Shown here one piece after another: positions 1 to 6,306 of a DNA stretch of 8,251 nt. The first letter of the stretch is position 1, and the number at the start of each line of letters is the position of its first letter. A program made the translations under genes and the position numbers. Under the pieces are notes generated by a model. The model was not told the origin of the DNA. It saw only the letters and a program-made list of their open reading frames with translations, and searched no databases. The stretch is from Desulfobulbaceae bacterium (GTDB lineage Bacteria; Desulfobacterota; Desulfobulbia; Desulfobulbales; Desulfobulbaceae): positions 1 to 8,251 of the forward strand of contig DRLX01000368.1 of assembly GCA_011322715.1 (NCBI GenBank). The letters run 5' to 3'.

Positions 1-90
1 CCTGGATTTCACTTCTGTTATGGGATGGTGAGAAGAGGCGATTACCAATGCTTTGATAACCTTCCTGTGGGAAATATTTTGTCTTCGGGA

Positions 91-915
91 TCAGCGAACC
101 CGGGCCATGACCTCAAGGATCATGGCCTGGTCGTTGTGTCTTCCTGCCGACAGGATAGCGGCGGAAACCTCATCCATGCCGCTGTTGGTGGCACCAAGTT
201 GCACCCAGGTATTTTTCGGTACCATGATCCGTGTTTGCGCTCTGGTAAATTCAACCGTACGTCGTTTGGCAAAGGAGAGGCGCGGGACCAGGGACAGGTC
301 TACCCGGTTGTCAAGAACCAGGGGGCGCACTTCAAAACCGATGCCGACGGTTGTATACTCATGCAGCCAACTGAATCGATAGCCATGGCGGGAACAGAGA
401 TCCATCCAGTAGCTGGTAAAGGGGACGTTCCTCCCCACCACAAGATAGCCCGTACTGCCTGAACTGACGGTGATTTGCAGTCTTTTGTCCCGGCGGAACT
501 CACCGCTTGTGATATGCAGTCCCGTTTTCGGCCCTGAAATGCCGCTTGAGGTGGACAATGTTCTTGTTCGTGTTTCCGCCTGGTGATAGCGAAGGGTAAC
601 CGTTACCTGGGGGGTGGACACGTCGAGCCGCCGGATCAGGTCTCGAATTTTTTTAATGGTGTCTGCATGATCGGAGACGATGACGCTATTGGAGATGATG
701 TCGACCGAGGCACGCCCCGAGGCCGAGAGAATGGTTTGTACCTGGGGAAGAAGTTCCTGTGCCGGACGCTTGTGTATCTTGATGATTGCAACTTCAGGGG
801 ATCCGGTCTCGTCACCGGCGGCTACGGCAAGAGCGCTTCCGACGGAAAAAAGGACAGTCAGCGGCAGACAGAAAAACAGGAGGGAGACAATGGAGAACAG
901 TAACCATGTTTTCAT
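91..915 (-). CDS. Short secretin-like exported protein (orphan mini-secretin)
   Basis: A 274-residue protein read leftward. It opens with a lysine and a long hydrophobic run (residues 4-32) typical of a Sec signal peptide, with plausible cleavage near ALA-VAA (about 28-33), so export to the periplasm or outer membrane is likely. Residues 43-98 look like a secretin N1/NolW-type domain: IIKIHKRPAQELLPQVQTIL, then an SNSVIVSD strand and the IRDLIRRLDV helix. Residues 145-255 resemble part of the C-terminal secretin domain: a GYLVVGRNVPF strand, the TTVGIGFEVRPLV strand and an alternating V/D/L pattern, then TRIMVPKNTWVQLGAT in place of the usual 'dGqtvviGGL'. At 274 aa it is far shorter than GspD or PilQ (over 600 aa); it lacks N0 and repeated N domains, and probably a full channel. 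No secretion-system genes flank it. Family assignment is by pattern only; the function (pilotin-like helper, small secretin or decayed relative) is unknown. Upstream G-rich bases give only a weak ribosome binding site. Confidence 0.7.
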   Translation of the reverse strand: MKTWLLFSIVSLLFFCLPLTVLFSVGSALAVAAGDETGSPEVAIIKIHKRPAQELLPQVQTILSASGRASVDIISNSVIVSDHADTIKKIRDLIRRLDVSTPQVTVTLRYHQAETRTRTLSTSSGISGPKTGLHITSGEFRRDKRLQITVSSGSTGYLVVGRNVPFTSYWMDLCSRHGYRFSWLHEYTTVGIGFEVRPLVLDNRVDLSLVPRLSFAKRRTVEFTRAQTRIMVPKNTWVQLGATNSGMDEVSAAILSAGRHNDQAMILEVMARVR

Positions 916-979
916 GCTTCAACTGTACCACCCCCGGAAATCAACCACAAGAAAAATACCTGTCGTTCAGGGCTTCCTC

Positions 980-1008
980 TTGTCGGAGAAGGGACAATTG
1001 GGTATAGA
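980..1008 (+). promoter_or_regulatory. Candidate sigma70-type promoter for the prpE operon
   Basis: TTGTCG (980-985) and TATAGA (1003-1008) are separated by exactly 17 nt. Each box matches 4 of 6 consensus bases. The site faces prpE, whose start lies about 140 nt downstream, which would leave a long leader. It is the best spaced pair seen in the 236-nt divergent intergenic region, but matches of this quality occur by chance and no transcript evidence is available. Confidence 0.3.
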
Positions 1009-1050
1009 ACAAAGGGTTCCACAGGTGTCGGCGTAGCAGTCGCAATCATT

Positions 1051-1079
1051 TCCGGGGAACCCGATCGGTGTCCGGGGAA
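1051..1079. repeat. Paired TCCGGGGAA direct repeat in the divergent intergenic region
   Basis: TCCGGGGAA occurs at 1051-1059 and again at 1071-1079, start-to-start distance 20 bp, about two helical turns. The first copy extends to ATTTCCGGGG (1048-1057), and the same ten bases appear in inverted orientation at 932-941 (CCCCGGAAAT). Three copies of one short element between divergent genes could be a regulator binding site. This is inference; the regulator is unknown. Confidence 0.35.
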
Positions 1080-1140
1080 GAGGTGATGCCCGGCTATCAT
1101 GCGTGGAACAAGGGCCACGGAAAAATGTAACAGACAAAAA

Positions 1141-1146
1141 GAGGAG
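1141..1146 (+). promoter_or_regulatory. Strong ribosome binding site for prpE
   Basis: GAGGAG lies 5 nt before the ATG at 1152 and fixes the start of the CoA synthetase. It is the clearest Shine-Dalgarno sequence of the metabolic genes here; sucC in contrast has none. Confidence 0.75.
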
Positions 1147-1151
1147 CAGAG

Positions 1152-3047
1152 ATGGGGGCTTACGAAGAGGTATTCACAAAAAGTATAGAGCATCCGGAAG
1201 AATTTTGGGCCGAGGCTGCCGAAGGCATTGATTGGTATAAGAAATGGGACACGGTGCTTGATCGTTCCAATCCGCCGATCTACCGCTGGTTTAGGGGTGG
1301 CGAGCTGAATACCTGCTACAATGCCGTTGACCGGCATGTGGAAAGCGGCCGTGGCGATCAGGCGGCCATTATCTACGATTCTCCAGTCACGGGGACCAAG
1401 CGCGCCATTACCTATAAACAGCTTCTGGAGCAGGTGTCCATTTTTGCCGGAGCCTTGCGCGATCAGGGTGTAGAAAAGGGCGATACCGTCATTATCTATA
1501 TGCCGATGATTCCCGAGGCCCTGGTTTCCATGTTAGCCTGTGCCCGGCTGGGCGCCGTCCATTCCGTGGTCTTCGGGGGATTTGCCGCCAACGAGCTGGC
1601 CATCCGTATTGATCATGCCCAGCCCAGGGCTATTGTTATCGCCTCCGGCGCCATTGAGGGCAAAAAAACCCTGGCCTATAAACCGATGGTTGATTCGGCC
1701 ATTGAGCAGTCCAGTCACAAGCCGGAAAAGTGTATCATTTTCCAGCGGGATTTCATTCAGGCGGAACTGACCAAAGAGAGGGATGTGGAATGGCAGGCCA
1801 TTGTTGAGAACGCGCAGCCTGCCGACTGCGTGCCGGTGGCCGCCACCGACCCCCTGTACATTCTTTACACCTCCGGCACCACCGGCATGCCCAAGGGCGT
1901 CATGCGGGACAATGGCGGTCATGCCGTGGCCATGCACTGGACCATGAAAAATATCTACAACGTGGAACCCGGTGATGTCTACTGGGCAGCCTCGGATGTG
2001 GGCTGGGTGGTGGGCCATTCCTATATCGTGTATGCGCCCCTGCTCTATGGCTGCACGACTATCGTCTATGAGGGCAAACCCATCGGCACCCCGGATGCGG
2101 GTGCTTTCTGGCGGGTCATTGCCGAGCATAAGGTCAAGGTCATGTTCACCGCGCCCACCGCTTTTCGGGCCATCAAGAAGGAAGACCCGGACGGGGCCCT
2201 GCTGAAGACCTATGACCTCTCCGGCTTCCAGACGCTGTTCCTGGCTGGAGAGCGGCTTGATCCCGATACCTACCACTGGGCGAAAAAATTGCTCAATGTG
2301 CCGGTGATCGACCACTGGTGGCAGACCGAGACCGCCTGGGCAATTGCCGCCAATCCCATGGGAATTGAGCAGTTTCCGGTCAAGCCGGGCTCTCCGACAA
2401 AACCGGCGCCGGGCTTTGATGTAAAAATCCTCGATGACGAGGGCAACGAACTGGGACCCAACCAGGAGGGCAATATTGTGGTCAAGCTGCCGCTGCCTCC
2501 TGGGACGCTGGCGACCCTGTGGCGTAACGAAGAGCGATTTCTCAGCTCCTATATGTCGGCCTTTCCCGGTTATTACGAGACAAGTGACGGCGGCTATATT
2601 GATGAGGACGGCTATGTCTTTGTCATGGGCCGAATTGATGATGTTATCAATATCGCAGGGCACAGGCTTTCCACCGGCGCCATGGAAGAGGTGATCGCCA
2701 CCCATCCCCATGTGGCGGAATGCGCGGTGTTCGGCACCGATGATTCTCTGAAAGGACAGCGGCCCCTGGGTCTGGTGGTGCTCAAGGCCGGAGTCGAGTG
2801 CGATGAGGAAGAACTGAAGACCGAACTGGTCAAGATGATCCGCTCGCAGATCGGACCCATTGCCTGCTATAAGGAGACCGCCGTGGTCGCGCGTCTGCCC
2901 AAGACCCGGTCCGGCAAGATCCTACGCGGCACCATGCGCTCTATTTCCGTGGGCAAGGAATACCGGATGCCGTCCACCATTGATGACCCCGCCACTCTGG
3001 ATGAGATTACCGAACATCTGCAGAAGATGGGCTATCCGGGAAAATAA
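1152..3047 (+). CDS. prpE: Propionyl-CoA synthetase (propionate/acetate--CoA ligase, AMP-forming)
   Basis: This 631-residue cytosolic enzyme belongs to the ANL (AMP-binding) superfamily. It activates a short-chain acid with ATP to an acyl-AMP and then transfers the acyl group to CoA. The N-terminal ACAS cap carries RWFRGGELNTCYNAVDRHVE (about 55-75), the pattern of the PrpE/ACSS3 branch. The P-loop-like motif YTSGTTGMPKG starts at Tyr239. The adenylate-binding motif is DHWWQTET (387-394), followed by Ala-Trp where relatives usually have Gly. The C-terminal PKTRSGKILRGT motif holds the catalytic lysine, Lys589, the residue that protein acetyltransferases (Pat type) modify in this family. Length is normal. 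Propionate as main substrate fits the neighbouring methylmalonyl-CoA pathway genes, but acetate cannot be excluded from sequence. It is probably the first gene of an operon with sucCD, now interrupted by a transposase element that begins 6 nt after its stop codon. Confidence 0.92.
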   Translation: MGAYEEVFTKSIEHPEEFWAEAAEGIDWYKKWDTVLDRSNPPIYRWFRGGELNTCYNAVDRHVESGRGDQAAIIYDSPVTGTKRAITYKQLLEQVSIFAGALRDQGVEKGDTVIIYMPMIPEALVSMLACARLGAVHSVVFGGFAANELAIRIDHAQPRAIVIASGAIEGKKTLAYKPMVDSAIEQSSHKPEKCIIFQRDFIQAELTKERDVEWQAIVENAQPADCVPVAATDPLYILYTSGTTGMPKGVMRDNGGHAVAMHWTMKNIYNVEPGDVYWAASDVGWVVGHSYIVYAPLLYGCTTIVYEGKPIGTPDAGAFWRVIAEHKVKVMFTAPTAFRAIKKEDPDGALLKTYDLSGFQTLFLAGERLDPDTYHWAKKLLNVPVIDHWWQTETAWAIAANPMGIEQFPVKPGSPTKPAPGFDVKILDDEGNELGPNQEGNIVVKLPLPPGTLATLWRNEERFLSSYMSAFPGYYETSDGGYIDEDGYVFVMGRIDDVINIAGHRLSTGAMEEVIATHPHVAECAVFGTDDSLKGQRPLGLVVLKAGVECDEEELKTELVKMIRSQIGPIACYKETAVVARLPKTRSGKILRGTMRSISVGKEYRMPSTIDDPATLDEITEHLQKMGYPGK

Positions 3048-3052
3048 AGACC

Positions 3053-3153
3053 AGGGGATACCATCGCTTATTAGCCATATTCAATGGACATCCAATTGAA
3101 GAATGGAAAATGGCTACTTGTTTTTCCCAGCCTTTTTGAGCGATGTTATCCCT
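3053..3153. repeat. Left REPIN-like doublet of the RAYT element
   Basis: The outer arm (3053-3068) and inner arm (3139-3153) face each other and can pair as a long imperfect stem: inverted, they differ by one substitution and one extra G. The ~70-nt loop can fold further: TAGCCAT (3072-3078) pairs with ATGGCTA (3110-3116), and TTCAAT (3080-3085) with ATTGAA (3095-3100). Two inverted REP-like units about 100 bp apart is the architecture of a REPIN next to a RAYT gene. Confidence 0.7.
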
Positions 3154-3167
3154 GTTGATATTGGACA

Positions 3168-3746
3168 ATGGATGCCAAAACTTCCTTCGTTGCTCATGAT
3201 TTTTATCATATTTTTAATCGGGCAAACAGTCAGGCGGATAAACTTTTTTTTCAGGAGAAAAATTATTGTTTTTTCCTGGACAAGTGGAATGAATATCTTG
3301 GTTCTCTGGTAGAGGTATGGGCATACTGCCTTGTGCCTAACCATTTTCATTTTCTGGTACGGATTATTGAAGGGGATGATAAGAAAATCAGGGAACAAAT
3401 GCGGCGATTCGCAATTTCCTATGCCCAGGCAATCAATAAACAAGAACGTCGACGTGGAAGTCTTTTTCAAGAACATCCAAAATGTGTTCCGGTAAAAAAG
3501 GAAGCTCACCTGCTATGGTTGGTGTACTACATCCACAATAACCCTGTCCATCATGGCATAACCTCTTCTTTTTGGGAGTGGAAATATAGTTCGCTAAAAG
3601 CCCTGAGCAACAATATGCCGACAAAACTGGAACGTACAAAAGTTTTGCAATTGTTTGGTGGAAAACAGGCTATGCTGGATTTTCACAAACAGGATCTTCA
3701 TATCAAAGATATTGGTTACAGCCTGCTTGATTGCAGGGAGGGATAA
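3168..3746 (+). CDS. REP-associated tyrosine transposase (Y1/HUH family, IS200-like)
   Basis: A 192-residue single-strand DNA transposase of the Y1_Tnp family. Such enzymes nick hairpin-bearing single-stranded ends through a tyrosine while a His-hydrophobic-His pair holds the metal ion. Here the HUH motif is His59-Phe60-His61 in VPNHFHFLV. The probable catalytic tyrosine is Tyr121 (possibly Tyr120) in VYYIHNNPVHHG. Residues 10-55 (YHIFNRANSQADKLFF onward to AYCLVPN) match the N-terminal strand-helix pattern of the family, and RRRGSLFQEHPK (94-105) is the usual RxGSLFQ segment. After residue 135 a tail of about 55 residues follows that I do not recognise. The gene is intact and AT-rich compared with its neighbours. 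The start at 3168 has only a weak ribosome binding site. The perfect inverted arms around it support the RAYT assignment. Whether it mobilises REP units genome-wide cannot be told from one locus. Confidence 0.88.
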   Translation: MDAKTSFVAHDFYHIFNRANSQADKLFFQEKNYCFFLDKWNEYLGSLVEVWAYCLVPNHFHFLVRIIEGDDKKIREQMRRFAISYAQAINKQERRRGSLFQEHPKCVPVKKEAHLLWLVYYIHNNPVHHGITSSFWEWKYSSLKALSNNMPTKLERTKVLQLFGGKQAMLDFHKQDLHIKDIGYSLLDCREG

Positions 3747-3840
3747 CATCGCTTTTTTACCGTGTCTCTCTGAAAAAAAATAAATACTGTCTACCTGGTA
3801 GCAACCGTGGAAGCCATGTCCTGTAGCGATGGTATCCCCT
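3739..3840. repeat. Right REPIN-like doublet of the RAYT element
   Basis: Mirror image of the left end: inner arm at 3739-3753, outer arm at 3825-3840, total 102 bp against 101 bp on the left. The ~70-nt loop is not alignable with the left loop and contains an A8 run (3773-3780) and a small palindrome CTACCTGGTAG (3791-3801). A further hairpin, CCTGC (3722-3726) with GCAGG (3733-3737), lies just inside the transposase gene. The transposase stop codon TAA (3744-3746) is part of the inner arm. Confidence 0.7.
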
Positions 3841-3851
3841 AATACAATATT

Positions 3852-5015
3852 ATGAAACTTCATGAATTTCAGGCCAAGGAACTCTTTGCCGGGGCCGGTC
3901 TGCCGGTGCCCGAAGGGCGTGTCGCCGATTCGGTGCAGGCGGCGGTGGAAGCTGCCGAGGCCCTTGGCTATCCGGTGGCGATAAAGGCCCAGGTCCATGC
4001 CGGCGGCCGGGGCAAGGCCGGCGGGATCCGGCTGGCGCACGACCGGCAGGAGGCGCAGGCAGCGGCGGATGCAATTATCGGCATGACCCTTGCCACCGCT
4101 CAGACGGCGGGACGCGGCCATACCGTGCGCCGGGTTCTTGTTGAACAGGGGCAGCAGATCAGGGATGAGCTCTATCTCTCCATCCTGCCGGACCGGACCA
4201 CCGCCTCCATGATGATCATTGCCTCCACCGAAGGCGGTATGAACATCGAAGAGGTCGCGGCCAGGTCGCCGGAGCGGATCATCCGGGTTCGGGTCAATCC
4301 TCTTATCGGCCTGCAACCCTTTCACCTGCGGCAGATCGCCTTTGGTCTGGAGTTACAGGGTGATCTGTTCAAGTCGTTCTGCAGCCTGTTGCAGAAGCTC
4401 TATTCCCTGGTGATGAGCCGGGATCTAATGCTGGCTGAGATCAACCCGCTGGCGGTCACAGAAGACGACCGGCTGGTTCTGCTCGATGCCAAGGTGGAGG
4501 TAGACTCTTCGGCCCTGTTTCGGCACAAGGATCTGGCCGCACTCCATGATCCGTCCGAAGATGATCCCCTGGAGGCCGAGGCCAAAAAATATCATCTCAA
4601 TTATATCCGTCTGGATGGTAATATCGGCACCATGGTCAACGGCGCCGGTCTTGCCATGGCGACCATGGATATCATCAAGCAGGCCGGGGGCGAACCGGCC
4701 AATTTCCTTGACGTGGGAGGCGGGGCCAATGCGGAGATGATCGAAAACGGCTTTCGTCTTCTCCTGTCGGACCCCGATGTTCGGGCCATCCTGATTAATA
4801 TTTTCGGCGGTATCCTGCGCTGTGACGTGCTGGCGACAGGAGTGGTCGAGGCGGCAGCCAAGGTGGCGCTCAAATTGCCGGTGGTGGTGCGCATGGAGGG
4901 AACTAATGCCGAGGAGGGACGTCGCATTCTCAACGATTCCGGTCTCGAATTGATCACCGCCGCCGGCCTTCAGGATGCGGCTGAAAAAATTGCAACCATT
5001 GCGAGGCAGTTATGA
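3852..5015 (+). CDS. sucC: Succinyl-CoA ligase (ADP/GDP-forming), beta subunit
   Basis: The 387-residue beta subunit of succinyl-CoA synthetase. It has the normal length (E. coli SucC is 388 aa) and the standard opening MKLHEFQAKELF, which supports the ATG at 3852. The N-terminal ATP-grasp domain shows KAQVHAGGRGKAGG (45-58) for nucleotide binding. LAEINPLAV and LLDAKVEVD near residues 195-220 are the Mg-nucleotide site. The C-terminal CoA-ligase domain carries FLDVGGGANAEMIENGF and INIFGGILRCD. With SucD it interconverts succinyl-CoA and succinate with substrate-level phosphorylation; in a propionate oxidiser this is the ATP- or GTP-yielding step. No Shine-Dalgarno sequence is visible before the start, where the transposon end lies only 11 nt away, so translation may depend on a sequence altered by the insertion. 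It overlaps sucD by 4 nt (ATGA). Confidence 0.95.
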   Translation: MKLHEFQAKELFAGAGLPVPEGRVADSVQAAVEAAEALGYPVAIKAQVHAGGRGKAGGIRLAHDRQEAQAAADAIIGMTLATAQTAGRGHTVRRVLVEQGQQIRDELYLSILPDRTTASMMIIASTEGGMNIEEVAARSPERIIRVRVNPLIGLQPFHLRQIAFGLELQGDLFKSFCSLLQKLYSLVMSRDLMLAEINPLAVTEDDRLVLLDAKVEVDSSALFRHKDLAALHDPSEDDPLEAEAKKYHLNYIRLDGNIGTMVNGAGLAMATMDIIKQAGGEPANFLDVGGGANAEMIENGFRLLLSDPDVRAILINIFGGILRCDVLATGVVEAAAKVALKLPVVVRMEGTNAEEGRRILNDSGLELITAAGLQDAAEKIATIARQL

Positions 5016-5884
5016 GTATCTGGGTAGGTAATGATACCCGCCTTCTGGTCCAGGGTATTACCGGCACGGAGGGCAGGTTTCACACCCTGCAGTGCGTGCA
5101 GTATGGAACCAACGTGGTTGCCGGGGTGACACCGGGCAAGGGCGGGCAGGATGTGGAAGGTATTCCGGTTTTTAACACCGTTCGTGAAGCGGTGGCCGAT
5201 ACCGGGGCCAACACCTCGATGATCTTTGTGCCGCCGCCCTTTGCCGCCGATGCCATCCTGGAAGCGGCCGATGCGGAAATCGGTCTTATTGTCTGCATAA
5301 CCGAGGGTATTCCGGCCCATGATATGCTGCGGGTCAAGAACGCCCTTGCCGGGAGTACAAGTCGCCTGATCGGTCCCAACTGCCCCGGTATTATCTCTCC
5401 GGGCGCGGCCAAGATCGGCATCATGCCCGGCCCGATCCATAAACCGGGCGGTATCGGGGTCATATCCCGTTCCGGCACCCTGACCTATGAGGTGGTGCAC
5501 CAGTTGACCGGCCAGGGGCTCGGCCAGTCCACCTGTATCGGCATCGGCGGCGACCCGGTTGTCGGCTCCAATTTTATCGACTGCCTGACCGCCTTTGCCG
5601 GGGACAACAAAACCACAGGCCTGGTCATGGTTGGCGAGATCGGCGGCAATGCCGAGGAAGAGGCGGCAGCCTTTATTCGAGAAAACATAAAAGTTCCGGT
5701 GGTTGGCTTTATTGCCGGACTGACCGCGCCGCCCGGTCGGCGGATGGGCCATGCCGGCGCCATTGTCAGCGGGACTTCAGGCACCGCATCCTCAAAGATT
5801 GCGGTCATGCGCGACTGCGGCCTTCATGTCTGCGAGGAGCTGGGCAGGCTGGGCGAGTTCTGCGCAGGTATTTTTAAAGACTGA
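5012..5884 (+). CDS. sucD: Succinyl-CoA ligase (ADP/GDP-forming), alpha subunit
   Basis: The 290-residue alpha subunit (E. coli SucD is 289 aa). The N-terminal Rossmann CoA-binding domain includes LVQGITGTEGRFHT (12-25) and VTPGKGGQ. LIGPNCPGIISPG and GVISRSGTLTYE are the conserved middle motifs. The catalytic histidine that becomes phosphorylated is His247 in RMGHAGAIVSGTSGT. The loop after it reads SGTSGTASSK, where E. coli has a Gly-Gly-Lys-Gly-Thr version; this is a modest variation. Its ATG overlaps the sucC stop by 4 nt and is preceded by GAGG at 5003-5006, so the two subunits are probably translationally coupled and made in equal amounts. It forms the cytosolic heteromeric enzyme with SucC. 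Confidence 0.95.
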   Translation: MSIWVGNDTRLLVQGITGTEGRFHTLQCVQYGTNVVAGVTPGKGGQDVEGIPVFNTVREAVADTGANTSMIFVPPPFAADAILEAADAEIGLIVCITEGIPAHDMLRVKNALAGSTSRLIGPNCPGIISPGAAKIGIMPGPIHKPGGIGVISRSGTLTYEVVHQLTGQGLGQSTCIGIGGDPVVGSNFIDCLTAFAGDNKTTGLVMVGEIGGNAEEEAAAFIRENIKVPVVGFIAGLTAPPGRRMGHAGAIVSGTSGTASSKIAVMRDCGLHVCEELGRLGEFCAGIFKD

Positions 5885-5890
5885 GGGTAT

Positions 5891-6229
5891 ATGGAAGAAA
5901 TTGACTGGGATGATTTTGCAAAAGTCGAGCTGCGGGTGGGCACCATTGTTGAGGTCCATGATTTTCCCGAGGCCCGTAAACCGGCCTGGAAGCTGGTGGT
6001 TGATTTCGGCCCAAAGATCGGCCTGAAAAAATCCAGCGCCCAAATTACCGACCTGTACGGTAAAGACGAGCTGAAGGGCAAGCAGGTTGTCGGCGTGGTG
6101 AATTTCCCTCCCAAACAAATCGGCCCGGTCCGCTCGGAATGCCTGGTCACCGGCTTTATCCGGGATGATGGAGCCGTGGTGCTGGCGGTGCCGGACAAGC
6201 CGGTGGCCAATGGCCTGAAACTGGCCTGA
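5891..6229 (+). CDS. csaA: CsaA-type tRNA-binding / chaperone-like protein
   Basis: A 112-residue single-domain protein with the OB-fold of the EMAP/Arc1p-like tRNA-binding family (also found at the C terminus of MetRS). The pattern is WDDFAKVELRVGTIVEVHDF, then ARKPAWKLVVDFG (about 27-39), GLKKSSAQITDLY, GKQVVGVVNFPPKQIGPVRSE and a C-terminal LAVPDKPVANGLKLA. The family's length is about 110 aa, so it is complete. B. subtilis CsaA binds tRNA and has export-related chaperone activity; the role in this organism is unknown. It starts 6 nt after the sucD stop, with GAGGG overlapping that stop codon, so it is probably co-transcribed with sucCD. There is no known link to propionate metabolism, and its place here may only be operon neighbourhood. 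Confidence 0.9.
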   Translation: MEEIDWDDFAKVELRVGTIVEVHDFPEARKPAWKLVVDFGPKIGLKKSSAQITDLYGKDELKGKQVVGVVNFPPKQIGPVRSECLVTGFIRDDGAVVLAVPDKPVANGLKLA

Positions 6230-6241
6230 GCCGAAAGGGTG

Positions 6242-6264
6242 CAATTTCCGGAATTCAAAAATTG
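6242..6264. promoter_or_regulatory. Dyad in the csaA-mutase gap
   Basis: CAATTT (6242-6247) can pair with AAATTG (6259-6264), and the space contains the palindrome TTCCGGAA (6246-6253). It lies in the 77-nt gap between csaA and the mutase subunit, the longest gap inside the operon apart from the transposon. It is followed by no T-run, so it does not look like a terminator; it could be an operator or chance. Confidence 0.25.
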
Positions 6265-6306
6265 TTACAGCGCCTTCATCGTTGACTTTTATTGGTAAAC
6301 AAAAAT

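Larger units (their letters stand above)
3053..3840 (+). mobile_element. RAYT element with hairpin ends, inserted between prpE and sucC
   Basis: A compact element of about 788 bp. The outer arms AGGGGATACCATCGCT (3053-3068) and AGCGATGGTATCCCCT (3825-3840) are perfect inverted repeats of 16 nt. The inner arms AGCGATGTTATCCCT (3139-3153) and AGGGATAACATCGCT (3739-3753) are perfect inverted repeats of 15 nt. A single Y1 (HUH) transposase gene fills the space between the inner arms: its ATG is 14 nt past the left inner arm and its stop codon lies inside the right inner arm. The block is visibly AT-richer than prpE and sucC. Taking it out would leave only 16 nt between prpE and sucC. Exact boundaries are inferred from the arms; no target duplication is evident, as expected for HUH elements. 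Confidence 0.75.

Noticed and set aside
1..90. Possible gene or start at the left edge
   Set aside because: No start with a ribosome binding site or a recognisable coding segment was seen in these bases on either strand.
1533..2711. Long open frame of 392 codons antisense to the CoA synthetase
   Set aside because: It lies entirely within prpE, has low-complexity Gly/His/Arg-rich translation without recognisable domains, and is the usual by-product of a GC-rich coding strand.
3053..3840. Classical DDE insertion sequence
   Set aside because: The only gene is an HUH/Y1 enzyme; there is no DDE transposase and no target-site duplication, so the terminal arms are better read as REP-like hairpin units.
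3843..3848. TACAAT as a -10 box giving sucC its own promoter
   Set aside because: It is 5/6 to consensus, but no -35 box is found at 16-19 nt and the start codon is only 3 nt downstream, which would imply a transcript start inside the gene.
3594..4325. Minus-strand open frame across the transposon end and the sucC start
   Set aside because: It crosses the inverted arms and the well-supported start of sucC, and its translation resembles no family.
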